Assembly (NCBI RefSeq): GCF_040801915.1
Contig: NZ_JBFMIA010000001.1
Coordinates: forward strand, 496,001 to 560,000
Length of the DNA stretch: 64,000 bases
Source of the DNA: Jeotgalibacillus marinus
Lineage (GTDB): Bacteria > Bacillota > Bacilli > Bacillales > Jeotgalibacillaceae
Direction: 5' to 3'
The translations under genes were made by a program, and so were the position numbers. The notes under the pieces are model-generated. The model was not told where the DNA came from, searched no databases, and saw only the letters and a program-made list of their open reading frames with translations. Shown here piece by piece: positions 18,423 through 26,754 of this stretch. Position 1 is the first letter of the stretch; the number at the start of each line of letters is the position of its first letter.

Positions 18423-18902
18423 TTGTTTACTGTCGAAATGTATAAAGGAACAAGGGAAGAAAGGTACTCACTTGTTCAAAAACAGCTTCGAGCTTTACTT
18501 GAAGGAGAACAAAACCAAATCGCAAACTTAAGCAACGCTTCCTCTTTATTGAATCAATTTTTAGAAAACACAAATTGGGTTGGCTTTTATTTAATTGACA
18601 ATAAAGAACTCATTCTCGGACCATTCCAAGGCTTGCCAGCATGTGTACGTATCCCATTTGGCAAAGGTGTATGTGGAACTTCAGCATCTGAACGTAAAAC
18701 GATGAGAATTGAAGATGTACATGCGTTCCCAGGACATATCGCGTGTGACGCGGCTTCTCTCTCAGAGATTGTTATTCCAATTGTAAAAGATGATAAGCTC
18801 ATCGGAGTCCTTGATATCGATAGTCCAATCACTTCTCGTTTTGACGAAGTCGATCAAGAGCAACTTGAGAAATATGTAGAGATATTGGTAGAATACCTAT
18901 AA
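18423..18902 (+). CDS. msrC: Free methionine-R-sulfoxide reductase (GAF type, YtsP)
   Basis: A 159-aa GAF-fold enzyme that reduces free methionine-R-sulfoxide. The three conserved cysteines of the family are present: ACVRIPFGKG, GVCGTSA and HIACDAAS. The core NTNWVGFYLI is also typical. I place the start at TTG 18423, just after GAAGGTGA, which gives MFTVEMYKG and matches the family start and length. The open frame reaches 12 codons further upstream without a ribosome site. A terminator follows the stop. Confidence 0.9.
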   Translation: MFTVEMYKGTREERYSLVQKQLRALLEGEQNQIANLSNASSLLNQFLENTNWVGFYLIDNKELILGPFQGLPACVRIPFGKGVCGTSASERKTMRIEDVHAFPGHIACDAASLSEIVIPIVKDDKLIGVLDIDSPITSRFDEVDQEQLEKYVEILVEYL

Positions 18903-18903
18903 G

Positions 18904-18936
18904 AAAAGACTGTCGAGATTTTCTCGACAGTCTTTT
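18904..18936 (+). terminator. Rho-independent terminator of msrC
   Basis: The stem AAAAGACTGTCGAG/CTCGACAGTCTTTT has a four-base loop and a U-run. Confidence 0.9.
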
Positions 18937-18985
18937 GAATTCTTCAGGCGATTGGAGTTGTGAAGTTTTAAATTTTCCCCCACGA

Positions 18986-20197
18986 TCAGCTCAAACGTAG
19001 CGCCATACCATGAAGTTTTTTAAATGCCTGGTCAAGATCCTCACAAACATCTTCCCATGCTTCCAGACCAATGGATAACCGAAGAAGTGTGTCAGTTATC
19101 CCCATTTGTTCTCTCACCTCAACAGGTACAACTGCATGCGTCATACTTGCTGGATGCTGGATGAGAGTCTCAGCATCACCAAGGCTCACAGCTATTTTAA
19201 TCATTTTTAACTCATTCATAAAGGTTTGTGCCATTTCTTTCGTTCCATCAATCTCAAACGCTATAAGCCCCCCATATTGTTTCATTTGCGTATGTGCGAT
19301 TGCATGGTTAGGGTCATCTTTTAGCCCTGGAAAATGAATGGCCTTTATACTTTTATGTTTTTTCAGGTAGCCTGCAATTTTTTGTGCACTTTCACAGTGG
19401 CGATCCATACGTACCGGAAGCGTTTTTAATCCTCTGATCAGTAACCATGCATCAAACGGCGACATTATGCCGCCAACATCCTTTTGTGTTGTCATTCGAA
19501 TGTGGTTCATTTGCTCGAGCGAATCTCCAACTAAAATGCCACCAATCACATCGCCGTGTCCGCAAATATACTTTGTGGCACTATGAACGATGTAATTGGC
19601 ACCAATGTCTAGTGGTTGCTGCAAATACGGTGAACAAAATGTATTATCCACAACCACTGGTAAGTTATGCTCTTTTGCAATCTTGCAAACCAGGGATAAA
19701 TCAATCAATTCCATTGTTGGGTTAATTGGTGTTTCAACGTATATACAAGACGTATCATTTGTGATGAATTTGCGAATTTCTTCTTCAGTCGATAGATTAA
19801 TATAATCATGTGTAATGTTGAACTTTTCTTCTAGCATTTCGAGAAGACCAAATGTACAGCCATACACGCCTCTAGAACATAAAATATGGTCTCCTGCTTT
19901 TAGCAAATGAAATAAAATAGCCGATACTGCAGCCATCCCTGATCCAAATGCAAGTGCACCTTTACCATTTTCCAATGATGCCATTCTTTCTTCTAAAACA
20001 CGCACAGTTGGATTACCCAACCGAGAATAAATATACCCCTCTTCTTCCCCAGCAAAACGTTGCTCTCCTTGCTGTGCATTCCCAAATGTGAATGTTGATG
20101 TTTGATACAAAGGTGGTGTAAGTGAACCGAAATGATCGACTGAATCGTAACCATCATGGATCACTCTCGTCTCAAATTGCTTTGTTCCTTTATTCAT
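18986..20197 (-). CDS. megL: Methionine gamma-lyase-like PLP enzyme
   Basis: A 403-aa member of the Cys/Met-metabolism PLP family. The PLP lysine lies in HSATKYICGHGDVIGG, and the tetramer PLP site YSRLGNPTV is present. The motif SRGVYGCTFGLLE has the Tyr-Gly-Cys-Thr-Phe arrangement of methionine gamma-lyases, whose active-site cysteine is absent from most cystathionine synthases. It probably splits methionine to methanethiol, 2-oxobutanoate and ammonia, though cystathionine or homocysteine lyase activity cannot be excluded. GGGGGAGATTTGC precedes the ATG. I saw no S-box or T-box upstream. Confidence 0.82.
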   Translation of the reverse strand: MNKGTKQFETRVIHDGYDSVDHFGSLTPPLYQTSTFTFGNAQQGEQRFAGEEEGYIYSRLGNPTVRVLEERMASLENGKGALAFGSGMAAVSAILFHLLKAGDHILCSRGVYGCTFGLLEMLEEKFNITHDYINLSTEEEIRKFITNDTSCIYVETPINPTMELIDLSLVCKIAKEHNLPVVVDNTFCSPYLQQPLDIGANYIVHSATKYICGHGDVIGGILVGDSLEQMNHIRMTTQKDVGGIMSPFDAWLLIRGLKTLPVRMDRHCESAQKIAGYLKKHKSIKAIHFPGLKDDPNHAIAHTQMKQYGGLIAFEIDGTKEMAQTFMNELKMIKIAVSLGDAETLIQHPASMTHAVVPVEVREQMGITDTLLRLSIGLEAWEDVCEDLDQAFKKLHGMALRLS

Positions 20198-20287
20198 GCA
20201 AATCTCCCCCTAAAAAATGCAATCGTATTCATTATATTATATGTTATTCTTACTAATTGAAAAGGGATCGACCATGATCCTCTTTTT

Positions 20288-22135
20288 CTATGCATTCCAT
20301 TCGATTGCTTCGTACCATCGATACGCAATACGATTTTTGCCGTTTTTTTTCGCCGTGTACAACGCTTCATCTGCTCTTTTGACTAATTTTATAAGTGAAT
20401 CTTTCTGTTGTCGTTGCCAGTTTGTAATACCACACGAAATGGTAATAGTAGGATTTGTATGCTTTGACACTCGGTTTAAAAGTTTCTCAGTTGTTTTAAG
20501 TCCTATTTCAATTGGTGTGTTGGGGAAATATAAAGCAAGCTCTTCGCCACCCCATCGTGCCCCTATCCCATTGTTAGCGGTCAACCCTTTTAGCTCATCT
20601 GCTAACTGGATAATCACTTCATCTCCGATTTGATGGCCGTATGTATCATTTACCCTCTTGAAATTATCAATATCTATAAGTACAAAAACTCCTTCATCAT
20701 GGTCAGACATCGATTGCTCGATATACTGGTCCAGATAATTGCGTGCAAATAAATCTGTTAAATGATCTTTATTGATCATTTCCTGTAATTCTTCTCTCAG
20801 CATCGAATTTCCCACAGCTAATGTCGAATGATGTACGATCAACTGCAATAATTTATACATTTCAAACGTAAAGAAATAAGGCTCTTCATGCAGGACAATG
20901 CAAAATCCTCTTAGCTGCTCATCATGAACCATCGGCACCGCAACAAGTGATTGATAGGCGGTCTCTTGATTAATTTTAGCCGACAAATCAGTAATGTACA
21001 GCGCCTCTTCCCCTTCTTTGAATTGTTCAATTGTGATCGATAAATACAATTCACTTTCCTGTGTTTTGAAAAACGCAGAGCTGTCATCTAAGATATCCAT
21101 ATTATCCCCTTGTAATAACACAAACCCGATGGCAGATGGAGAAAATGCTGATGTGATTTGCTCAAAAAGATACCTCATCATGTCAGATAAGTTTAAATTT
21201 GAATTTAACTCGTGTGATAAATCGTTAATCAGCTGAAGATCTTCTATTAGTTTTTGAGACTGTTGATACAGCTTGGCATTTTCCAACGCATTTCCTGCAG
21301 TATAGGAAAGATTTTTAATAAATTCCTTGTCATTTTCCGGAAAAGTTTTTAAGGAGTTCGCTTCAACCTGTAATAATCCATACACACCTTGCTTTCCTTT
21401 TAAAGGTGCCCAAAGAGTAGCTGCTTGGGCACCTTCGTCCAACAAGACTTCAGACGTTACAAATGCTTTATGTATAAATGGATTATTCGATGGGTAATCT
21501 AAATGTTTGATCGGCAAATCGCTTTCATTTTCATGGTCGTCTGACAAGTAAAGCGCAAATGAAAATAATGGAAATGTTTTACGTAATGATTCAATGATTG
21601 TAGCTAAAATCTCGTTGACATCCATGATCGAGTTAAATACTTCTGTTACTTCAAATAATTCATGATAATGTTTTTTTTCTTTGGAGGTAGATGTCATTTG
21701 CATCACATTTTGAAATAAAACCGTCAGATTCTTCGAGATTTCGTTAACAAAGGGATCAACTTTGAACCATTCTGCTTGTTCACTCGGCCGCAAGCAAAAT
21801 ACACCTAGAAGATTTCCATGATCATAACAGGGGATCAAAACATCACCAGCTTTAACTGAGCCATTCGTTATTGAAATACGAATGAATGGCTGGTGTTTTA
21901 ATTGTTTTATGAGGGACTCCCCACCTTGAACAATTACTTTCTCACTTTGTTCATAGACGTGCAATTGGTGTTCCTCAACGCAAAAATATTGAACCTTCTC
22001 AACTTGAAATTCGTTTACAAAAAGCTTGCTTATTTGTCGATACCAACTCCTAACAGAGGCCTGTCCTGTCATCGAATCAGAAAGGATATCAAAAACCCCT
22101 GCTTTAAATCGATCCGTTAATCGTTGAAGTTTCAT
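20288..22135 (-). CDS. dgcP: GAF-GAF-GGDEF diguanylate cyclase DgcP (YtrP)
   Basis: A 615-aa cytoplasmic protein predicted to make cyclic di-GMP. The N-terminal half holds two GAF-like sensor regions (around residues 150-300 and 320-450). The C-terminal GGDEF domain begins at INKDHLTDLFARNYLD and has the active signature ARWGGEELALYF, so catalysis is expected. DgcP of B. subtilis lies at the same place next to rpsD. The start is at ATG after GAAGGTGA; a GTG four codons upstream overlaps the ribosome site. c-di-GMP promotes the switch from motility in Bacillus. Confidence 0.88.
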   Translation of the reverse strand: MKLQRLTDRFKAGVFDILSDSMTGQASVRSWYRQISKLFVNEFQVEKVQYFCVEEHQLHVYEQSEKVIVQGGESLIKQLKHQPFIRISITNGSVKAGDVLIPCYDHGNLLGVFCLRPSEQAEWFKVDPFVNEISKNLTVLFQNVMQMTSTSKEKKHYHELFEVTEVFNSIMDVNEILATIIESLRKTFPLFSFALYLSDDHENESDLPIKHLDYPSNNPFIHKAFVTSEVLLDEGAQAATLWAPLKGKQGVYGLLQVEANSLKTFPENDKEFIKNLSYTAGNALENAKLYQQSQKLIEDLQLINDLSHELNSNLNLSDMMRYLFEQITSAFSPSAIGFVLLQGDNMDILDDSSAFFKTQESELYLSITIEQFKEGEEALYITDLSAKINQETAYQSLVAVPMVHDEQLRGFCIVLHEEPYFFTFEMYKLLQLIVHHSTLAVGNSMLREELQEMINKDHLTDLFARNYLDQYIEQSMSDHDEGVFVLIDIDNFKRVNDTYGHQIGDEVIIQLADELKGLTANNGIGARWGGEELALYFPNTPIEIGLKTTEKLLNRVSKHTNPTITISCGITNWQRQQKDSLIKLVKRADEALYTAKKNGKNRIAYRWYEAIEWNA

Positions 22136-22392
22136 CACATCGCTCACCTTCGTCTCAATTTAGTGTACAATCTTTTAACTAAAAAGAAGCTATAAACCAA
22201 CGTTTTAGGTTTTATTAAATAAGGATCCTTCAAAAGAAAGATTCACCTTTTTACATAACAAACTGATTATGTATTCTATTTATTCAGATATTTATAAATA
22301 CTAATTATAGCATACCTACCGTGAATACCATAGAATACAATAGGTAAATCGTCCTCTACGACCAAATCGATTGATTGATTAACCATTTCAGG

Positions 22393-22421
22393 TTGACATC
22401 TTTTCTCTCAAAGTATATGAT
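22393..22421 (+). promoter_or_regulatory. Sigma-A promoter of rpsD
   Basis: TTGACA and TATGAT with a 17-base spacer, a near-consensus promoter. The transcript would start near 22428. Confidence 0.85.
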
Positions 22422-22427
22422 GGTTGT

Positions 22428-22609
22428 TGTGTAAAATAATGCAGCCTATGTGAATACATTGATTGTTCATTTTGTTCCTATTGATTAGGTGCATCGAGTA
22501 ACCCTTGCTGCAGGGCGATGGTGCAAGATGACAAAATGACATTTAATGAATAATCACGCTAATGGTTTTTATTTTACAACAAAATAAAAACGCAAGGAGG
22601 AGTCAACTT
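22428..22609 (+). promoter_or_regulatory. rpsD 5' leader, probable S4 autoregulatory RNA
   Basis: The predicted transcript has a leader of about 180 bases before rpsD. In B. subtilis the rpsD leader binds S4 and represses its own synthesis. Here there is potential for long-range pairing around 22502-22545, with a repeated GCAGG/GGTGCA-rich core. A perfect hairpin, GTTTTTATTTT/AAAATAAAAAC at 22565-22591 with loop ACAAC, ends five bases before the GGAGG of rpsD. Confidence 0.6.
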
Positions 22610-23212
22610 ATGGCTCGTTATACAGGTTCTTCATGGAAAATCTCTCGTCGTTTAGGAATTTCACTAAGCGGTACAGGTAAAGAATTAGAAAAACGCCCTT
22701 ACGCTCCAGGTCCACATGGTCCAACACAGCGTAAAAAACTTTCTGAGTATGGTCTTCAATTACAGGAAAAACAAAAGCTTCGTCACACTTATGGTGTAAC
22801 TGAGCGCCAATTCCGTAACTTGTTCGACAAAGCTGGAAAATTACAAGGTAAACATGGTGATAACTTCATGATCCTTCTTGAAACTCGCCTTGACAACTTA
22901 GTATACCGCCTTGGTCTTGCTCGCACTCGTCGCCAAGCTCGTCAACTTGTAAACCACGGTCACGTTACAGTGAACGGATCTCGCGTAGATATCCCTTCAT
23001 TCAGCGTTAAGCCTGGACAAGTAATTGGGATCCGCGAAAAGTCTCGCAAACTAAACATCGTAAAAGAGTCAATTGAACTAAACAGCTACAAGCCAGAATA
23101 CGTAACTTTCGATGCTGACAAGCTTGAAGGTACGTTTACACGTCTTCCAGAACGTACTGAGCTAGCTGCTGATATCAACGAAGCTCTTATCGTTGAGTTC
23201 TACTCACGTTAA
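22610..23212 (+). CDS. rpsD: 30S ribosomal protein S4
   Basis: The 200-aa primary 16S rRNA-binding protein that nucleates 30S assembly. It starts MARYTGSSWKISRRLG. The S4 RNA-binding domain covers TRRQARQLVNHGHVTVNGSR. The length is exactly that of the Bacillus family, and AAGGAGGAGTCAACTT precedes the ATG. This is the cysteine-free form without a zinc knuckle. It is monocistronic here, with its own promoter, leader and terminator. Confidence 0.99.
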   Translation: MARYTGSSWKISRRLGISLSGTGKELEKRPYAPGPHGPTQRKKLSEYGLQLQEKQKLRHTYGVTERQFRNLFDKAGKLQGKHGDNFMILLETRLDNLVYRLGLARTRRQARQLVNHGHVTVNGSRVDIPSFSVKPGQVIGIREKSRKLNIVKESIELNSYKPEYVTFDADKLEGTFTRLPERTELAADINEALIVEFYSR

Positions 23213-23238
23213 TAAAACGCTTCTTAGATTCAATTTTT

Positions 23239-23286
23239 AAAGCCCTCAAAACCTTGATATATGAAGGTTTCGAGGGCTTTTTCTTT
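23239..23286 (+). terminator. Rho-independent terminator of rpsD
   Basis: The stem AAGCCCTC..AAGG/CCTT..GAGGGCTT is followed by TTTTTC. Confidence 0.9.
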
Positions 23287-23289
23287 AAA

Positions 23290-23618
23290 TCATTTTTAAA
23301 TCCTTCTAAATTTTCAAGTGTTTCTTTGATGTCCAATAATGTTTCTACAGCTTCACTTTGATAAAGGTACTGGTGGTTAAATTACAGGAGCTTCAGTCCC
23401 TTCTGTATTCTTCTTTTTTAAGCAAATCTTTTATCATAATTTTTGAAAGATTTTTTCCTCATGGCTTTGATGTGATTAAAAGTTTCCACTTCAAAATCTG
23501 TATAATACCGTCCGATTTCATCTCTGGGAATTGTCAGTTCCAAATCAGCTTCCCACTGTCTCATAGTACCAACGGGTACTCCTATCATTTTTGAAGCCTC
23601 TTTAATTCGATAAGGTTT
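23290..23618 (-). pseudogene. Frameshifted MerR-type HTH protein remnant (DUF3967/RacA-like)
   Basis: On the minus strand from about 23612 a frame without a start codon reads YRIKEASKMIGVPVGTMRQW, then IPRDEIGRYYTDFEVE and HIKAMRKKSFKNYD, ending at a stop near 23417. This is a MerR-like helix-turn-helix. A different frame downstream continues with SEAVETLLDIKETLENLEG. This arrangement resembles small DNA-binding proteins found on Bacillus plasmids and RacA. Both the missing start and the internal frame change show that the gene is dead. Confidence 0.55.
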
Positions 23619-23639
23619 TTAAAAAAAATTTTTAAAACC

Positions 23640-24420
23640 TTCATCCTACCCTTGGTACATTTCTAAAAATTCCGAGACTCCCTTCTAATAGTTGATATAT
23701 AAGGTTAAAATCTAATCCAATCTAATCCACTAATCGTAGAAATGCTCGACAATCAATTGTATCTGACACTTAAGAATTAAAAAAGGTATCTAAAAAAACG
23801 TGCTAGCCTCCTGCTTTCCAGTGGATTTTCTCTTGAGGTGTTAAATGTCACCATAAATATTTATCAATAAAAATCCCCTTCTCACATTAACTGTACTTAG
23901 TTGTAATTTAAATTGCGAATCCTCAAATTTCGTTTGTAAAGGTGTTAATTTATTAAAAATGTTTATAAATCCACCAGTGTAACCTTTATAAATTAAATTT
24001 CGTTTATTTTATAAGGAACTATCATGAGAATTTATTCAAAGTAAATCCGTTTGTTAATCATACTTTATAAACTACCTTATTTCATCGCCATCAGCTACTT
24101 CACTATTAGTTGTTGTTTTTGAAGTTGGACGCCCCTTACTGATCCACACTATGTCAGAGAGATCATCTTCCTCACAATTAAGAAGAGAATGTTAATAGTT
24201 TTTTCATAATACGTTCAAATATTTGTAATATGTTTTTGAGATGATGATTGTGGAATCAGAATCAACGTAAAAAGGTACCAAGCAGACTTTTATGTTCATA
24301 ACTACAAATTCACAAAAGAGTACCTAGAAGTGTTTGCAATTGACCCAAAATAAAACTAAATATATGGATTACTCGATAAATAAAAATATTAGATTATTAA
24401 AACAGAATGGAGAGAATGAC
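23640..24420. other. AT-rich non-coding zone with decayed fragments
   Basis: I see no intact gene. Two short open pieces lack starts: a minus-strand one at about 24080-24180 containing DLSDIVWISKGRPTSKT, and a plus-strand one at about 24285-24353 containing FYVHNYKFTKEYLEVFAIDP. Neither is recognised. Base composition is visibly poorer in G+C than the flanking genes. Confidence 0.45.
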
Positions 24421-24648
24421 ATGAAAAAAACAGCCGGTCGGTTGCTAATCAATAAACAAAACCGTGAATACATTAAAATGTATGTAGTACAGACAGCATA
24501 TGGTTCAATTGATCAATCATTGTTTTCCATCAACCAAGTTAAGAGATCAGTTGATGGAAATGGAAATTCAAATTATATTGACATGAATCAATCTTCTCAA
24601 AAACTGATACATGGTGACTTATATGAAATCTATCATCAATTACCCTAG
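24421..24648 (+). CDS. Unknown 75-aa frame, upstream part of a possible split gene
   Basis: Not recognised. It starts MKKTAGRLLINKQNRE after GGAGAGAATGAC, which is a usable ribosome site, and ends at TAG in the context TTA CCC TAG. There is no signal peptide or membrane segment. The next frame overlaps it by 38 bases and continues as if it were the same protein after a +1 shift at CCC-T. It may be an N-terminal fragment of one broken or shifted gene of roughly 178 codons. Confidence 0.45.
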   Translation: MKKTAGRLLINKQNREYIKMYVVQTAYGSIDQSLFSINQVKRSVDGNGNSNYIDMNQSSQKLIHGDLYEIYHQLP

Positions 24649-24955
24649 CAGTTCGCATAAAGAAATTGTAGAAGTGTTATATAGCAAACCTTTTAAAGAA
24701 GAGTTACGAGGGAAATTAGTTTTCTGCCAATATCAAATTATTGATATTGGTAAGCAGATGTATCAATTTCTCTACGTATGGAAAATCGATTCATGGAAAC
24801 CGGTAAAATGGTTCAATGAAGATGGAGGTACAATTATAAAAAATAAAGATTTGATGGCGGATATTCGCAACACTTATTCTCTGTTTAATTATGAATTCCT
24901 TCCAGAATTAGCAAAAGAAAGGTTTAATACATTAAGTGGTCAGCTAAAAGTTTAA
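24611..24955 (+). CDS. Unknown 114-aa frame, downstream part of a possible split gene
   Basis: Not recognised. The first ATG has no ribosome site of its own, and a second ATG at 24623 is equally weak, so independent translation is doubtful. It contains KEIVEVLYSKPFKEELRGK and DSWKPVKWFNEDGG, which look like an ordinary soluble protein. It follows the 75-aa frame in the +1 phase. Either translational coupling, a frameshift or gene decay could explain the pair. Confidence 0.4.
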   Translation: MVTYMKSIINYPSSSHKEIVEVLYSKPFKEELRGKLVFCQYQIIDIGKQMYQFLYVWKIDSWKPVKWFNEDGGTIIKNKDLMADIRNTYSLFNYEFLPELAKERFNTLSGQLKV

Positions 24956-25020
24956 AAAGCGACAGTTTATGGTGATAATTGAGTTATAGGTAGATATTAA
25001 CAAAAGTTAGAAGATATTGT

Positions 25021-25064
25021 AAAAAAAGAAGGATGTGTGTATCAACACGCATCCTTCTTTTTTT
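25021..25064. terminator. Terminator of tyrS
   Basis: The stem GAAGGATG..GTGT/AACACGCATCCTTC is flanked by A and T runs, so it can work in both directions. It follows the tyrS stop on the minus strand. Confidence 0.9.
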
Positions 25065-25065
25065 A

Positions 25066-26325
25066 TTATGAGTATTGAATCATAAAGTATTTCTTCTTGC
25101 CGCGACGAATGATTGTGAATTTGTTTTCGAGACGCGTGTCTCCTTCAAGGACAAAATCGAGTTCGGTTACTCGATCTCCATTAATATAGACGGCACCGTT
25201 CGATACATCTTCTCGGGCTTGACGTTTTGATGAAGAAATTTTTGCATCAACTAAAACGTCTACAATGTTGGTTGAGTCCTCTTCCCCTACGACATATGTC
25301 GGAACATCTTTAAAGCCTTGTTTAATTTCACTGCTAGTTAAACCTTTAAGGTCACCGCTGAATAAAGCAGCTGTAATCTTTTGTGCTTGCGCTAACGCAC
25401 CTTCACCATGAACCATACGTGTTACTTCTTCTGCTAAAGCTTTTTGAGCTGCACGTTTATGAGGTTCAGATTGAACAGATTCTTCAAGTTTTGTAATCGT
25501 TTCTCGATCAAGGAATGTAAAGAATTTTAGATATTTTACTACGTCAGCGTCTGTTGAGTTGAACCAAAACTGATAAAACTCATACGGCGATGTTTTTTCA
25601 GCGTCTAACCATACCGCACCGCTTTCTGTTTTACCAAATTTAGTACCATCCGCTTTTGTCACGAGTGGAATGGTCATACCAAACGCTTTAGAATCATCAT
25701 TCATTTTGCGAATCAATTCAAGCCCTGTAGTAATATTCCCCCACTGATCACTTCCACCAATTTGTAGCTTACAATTGTGTACGTTGTATAAATGGTTGAA
25801 ATCCATCGCTTGTAAGATCGTGTACGTAAACTCTGTGTATGAAATTCCCGTTTCTAAACGAGAAGCAATCGTGTCTTTCGCTAACATATAGTTGACACCG
25901 ATATATTTCCCGTAATCACGAAGAAACGAGATCATGTCAATCTCACCGATCCAATCATGATTGTTCACCATAATTGCCTCTGTTTGCCCTTTTACATCAA
26001 AGATTTTTTGTAGCTGTGCTTGAATTGATCGTACATTGTGTTGAACTTGCTCTGTTGTTAGCAGCAAGCGCTCTTCTTTTTTGAAACTCGGATCACCAAT
26101 TAATCCTGTTGCTCCTCCAACAAGTACTACAGGACGATGACCATGCTCCTGAAAACGTCTCATCGTTAAAAATGGTAGCAAGTGACCAATATGCAAGCTA
26201 TCAGCTGTCGGATCAGCACCACAATACAGAGAAATTGATTCCTTCTCCAATAAGTTTTTCATGCCTTCTTCATCCGTTTGTTGATAAATAATGCCACGCC
26301 ATGCTAAATCATTTATTAATTCCAT
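25066..26325 (-). CDS. tyrS: Tyrosyl-tRNA synthetase
   Basis: A 419-aa class I synthetase that charges tRNA-Tyr. The HIGH motif is in ADSLHIGHLLPF, and the KMSKS-type loop reads KFGKT in TKADGTKFGKTESGAVWLD, as in the bacillary TyrS enzymes. The tyrosine pocket includes YTILQAMDFNHLY. A C-terminal S4-like domain (SSSKRQAREDVSNGAVYING) binds tRNA. The ATG is set by GAGGAGGAAC. Expression is controlled by the T-box leader immediately upstream. Confidence 0.98.
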   Translation of the reverse strand: MELINDLAWRGIIYQQTDEEGMKNLLEKESISLYCGADPTADSLHIGHLLPFLTMRRFQEHGHRPVVLVGGATGLIGDPSFKKEERLLLTTEQVQHNVRSIQAQLQKIFDVKGQTEAIMVNNHDWIGEIDMISFLRDYGKYIGVNYMLAKDTIASRLETGISYTEFTYTILQAMDFNHLYNVHNCKLQIGGSDQWGNITTGLELIRKMNDDSKAFGMTIPLVTKADGTKFGKTESGAVWLDAEKTSPYEFYQFWFNSTDADVVKYLKFFTFLDRETITKLEESVQSEPHKRAAQKALAEEVTRMVHGEGALAQAQKITAALFSGDLKGLTSSEIKQGFKDVPTYVVGEEDSTNIVDVLVDAKISSSKRQAREDVSNGAVYINGDRVTELDFVLEGDTRLENKFTIIRRGKKKYFMIQYS

Positions 26326-26344
26326 GTTCAGTTCCTCCTCCAAA

Positions 26345-26612
26345 TTAAAAAAACGCATAAAAATAGCCCCTTGCACGATGCAGGGACGCTTTAATGCGCG
26401 GTACCACCCAGCTTAAGAGCACTTTCGTCTCTTCCACTTCATTGTCATAACGGAATACAGATCCGGTTTTCCACTAAGGCAGAAAACAGCTCCGAGAGTG
26501 TAATTCACAGATCCTAATGTAACGGTTTGCAGCAACCACCGTTTCTCTACTTGTACAGGGAAGATCTCCTACTTAGTCTCTTCAACGCAATTGAATATTT
26601 ATGTGTGTTAAA
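26345..26612 (-). ncRNA. T-box riboswitch leader for tRNA-Tyr
   Basis: The minus strand carries the T-box core GGGTGGTACCGCG (26397-26409), the anchor that pairs with the uncharged tRNA end. A terminator hairpin at 26365-26390 (GCGTCCCTGCA/TGCAAGGGGC) and a U-rich tail follow it. In stem I the specifier codon is TAC, in the context GAATTACACTC (TAC at 26500-26502), which reads tyrosine. The leader is about 270 bases, the usual size, and ends 20 bases before the tyrS ribosome site. Confidence 0.93.
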
Positions 26613-26616
26613 AATA

Positions 26617-26646
26617 TTTTTATCACAGGTGAACAGTACATGTCAA
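26617..26646 (-). promoter_or_regulatory. Sigma-A promoter of the tyrS T-box transcript
   Basis: On the minus strand TTGACA (26641-26646) and ATAAAA (26617-26622) are separated by 18 bases, just upstream of the T-box. Confidence 0.6.
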
Positions 26647-26715
26647 GCAGCGTTCGATTGATTTTATTTGAAAACGGGCATTTTCTACAATTTCCAACTT
26701 GATTTTAACGTAATA

Positions 26716-26724
26716 TGCTATAAT
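26716..26724 (+). promoter_or_regulatory. Extended -10 promoter of the class A PBP gene
   Basis: TGCTATAAT is a perfect extended -10 element. TTGATT lies 14 bases before the TATAAT, shorter than ideal, so the extended element probably carries recognition. Confidence 0.6.
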
Positions 26725-26754
26725 AAGAGGATGTTTCAAGGAGGATGATAGCCA

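Noticed and set aside
19986..20290. An S-box or other riboswitch upstream of megL
   Set aside because: There is no leader of sufficient length, and no S-box core or terminator hairpin before the start codon.
23358..23594. A 78-codon plus-strand ORF
   Set aside because: It is antisense to the MerR-type remnant, has no ribosome site, and its residues are compositionally odd (many Phe, Ile and Ser).
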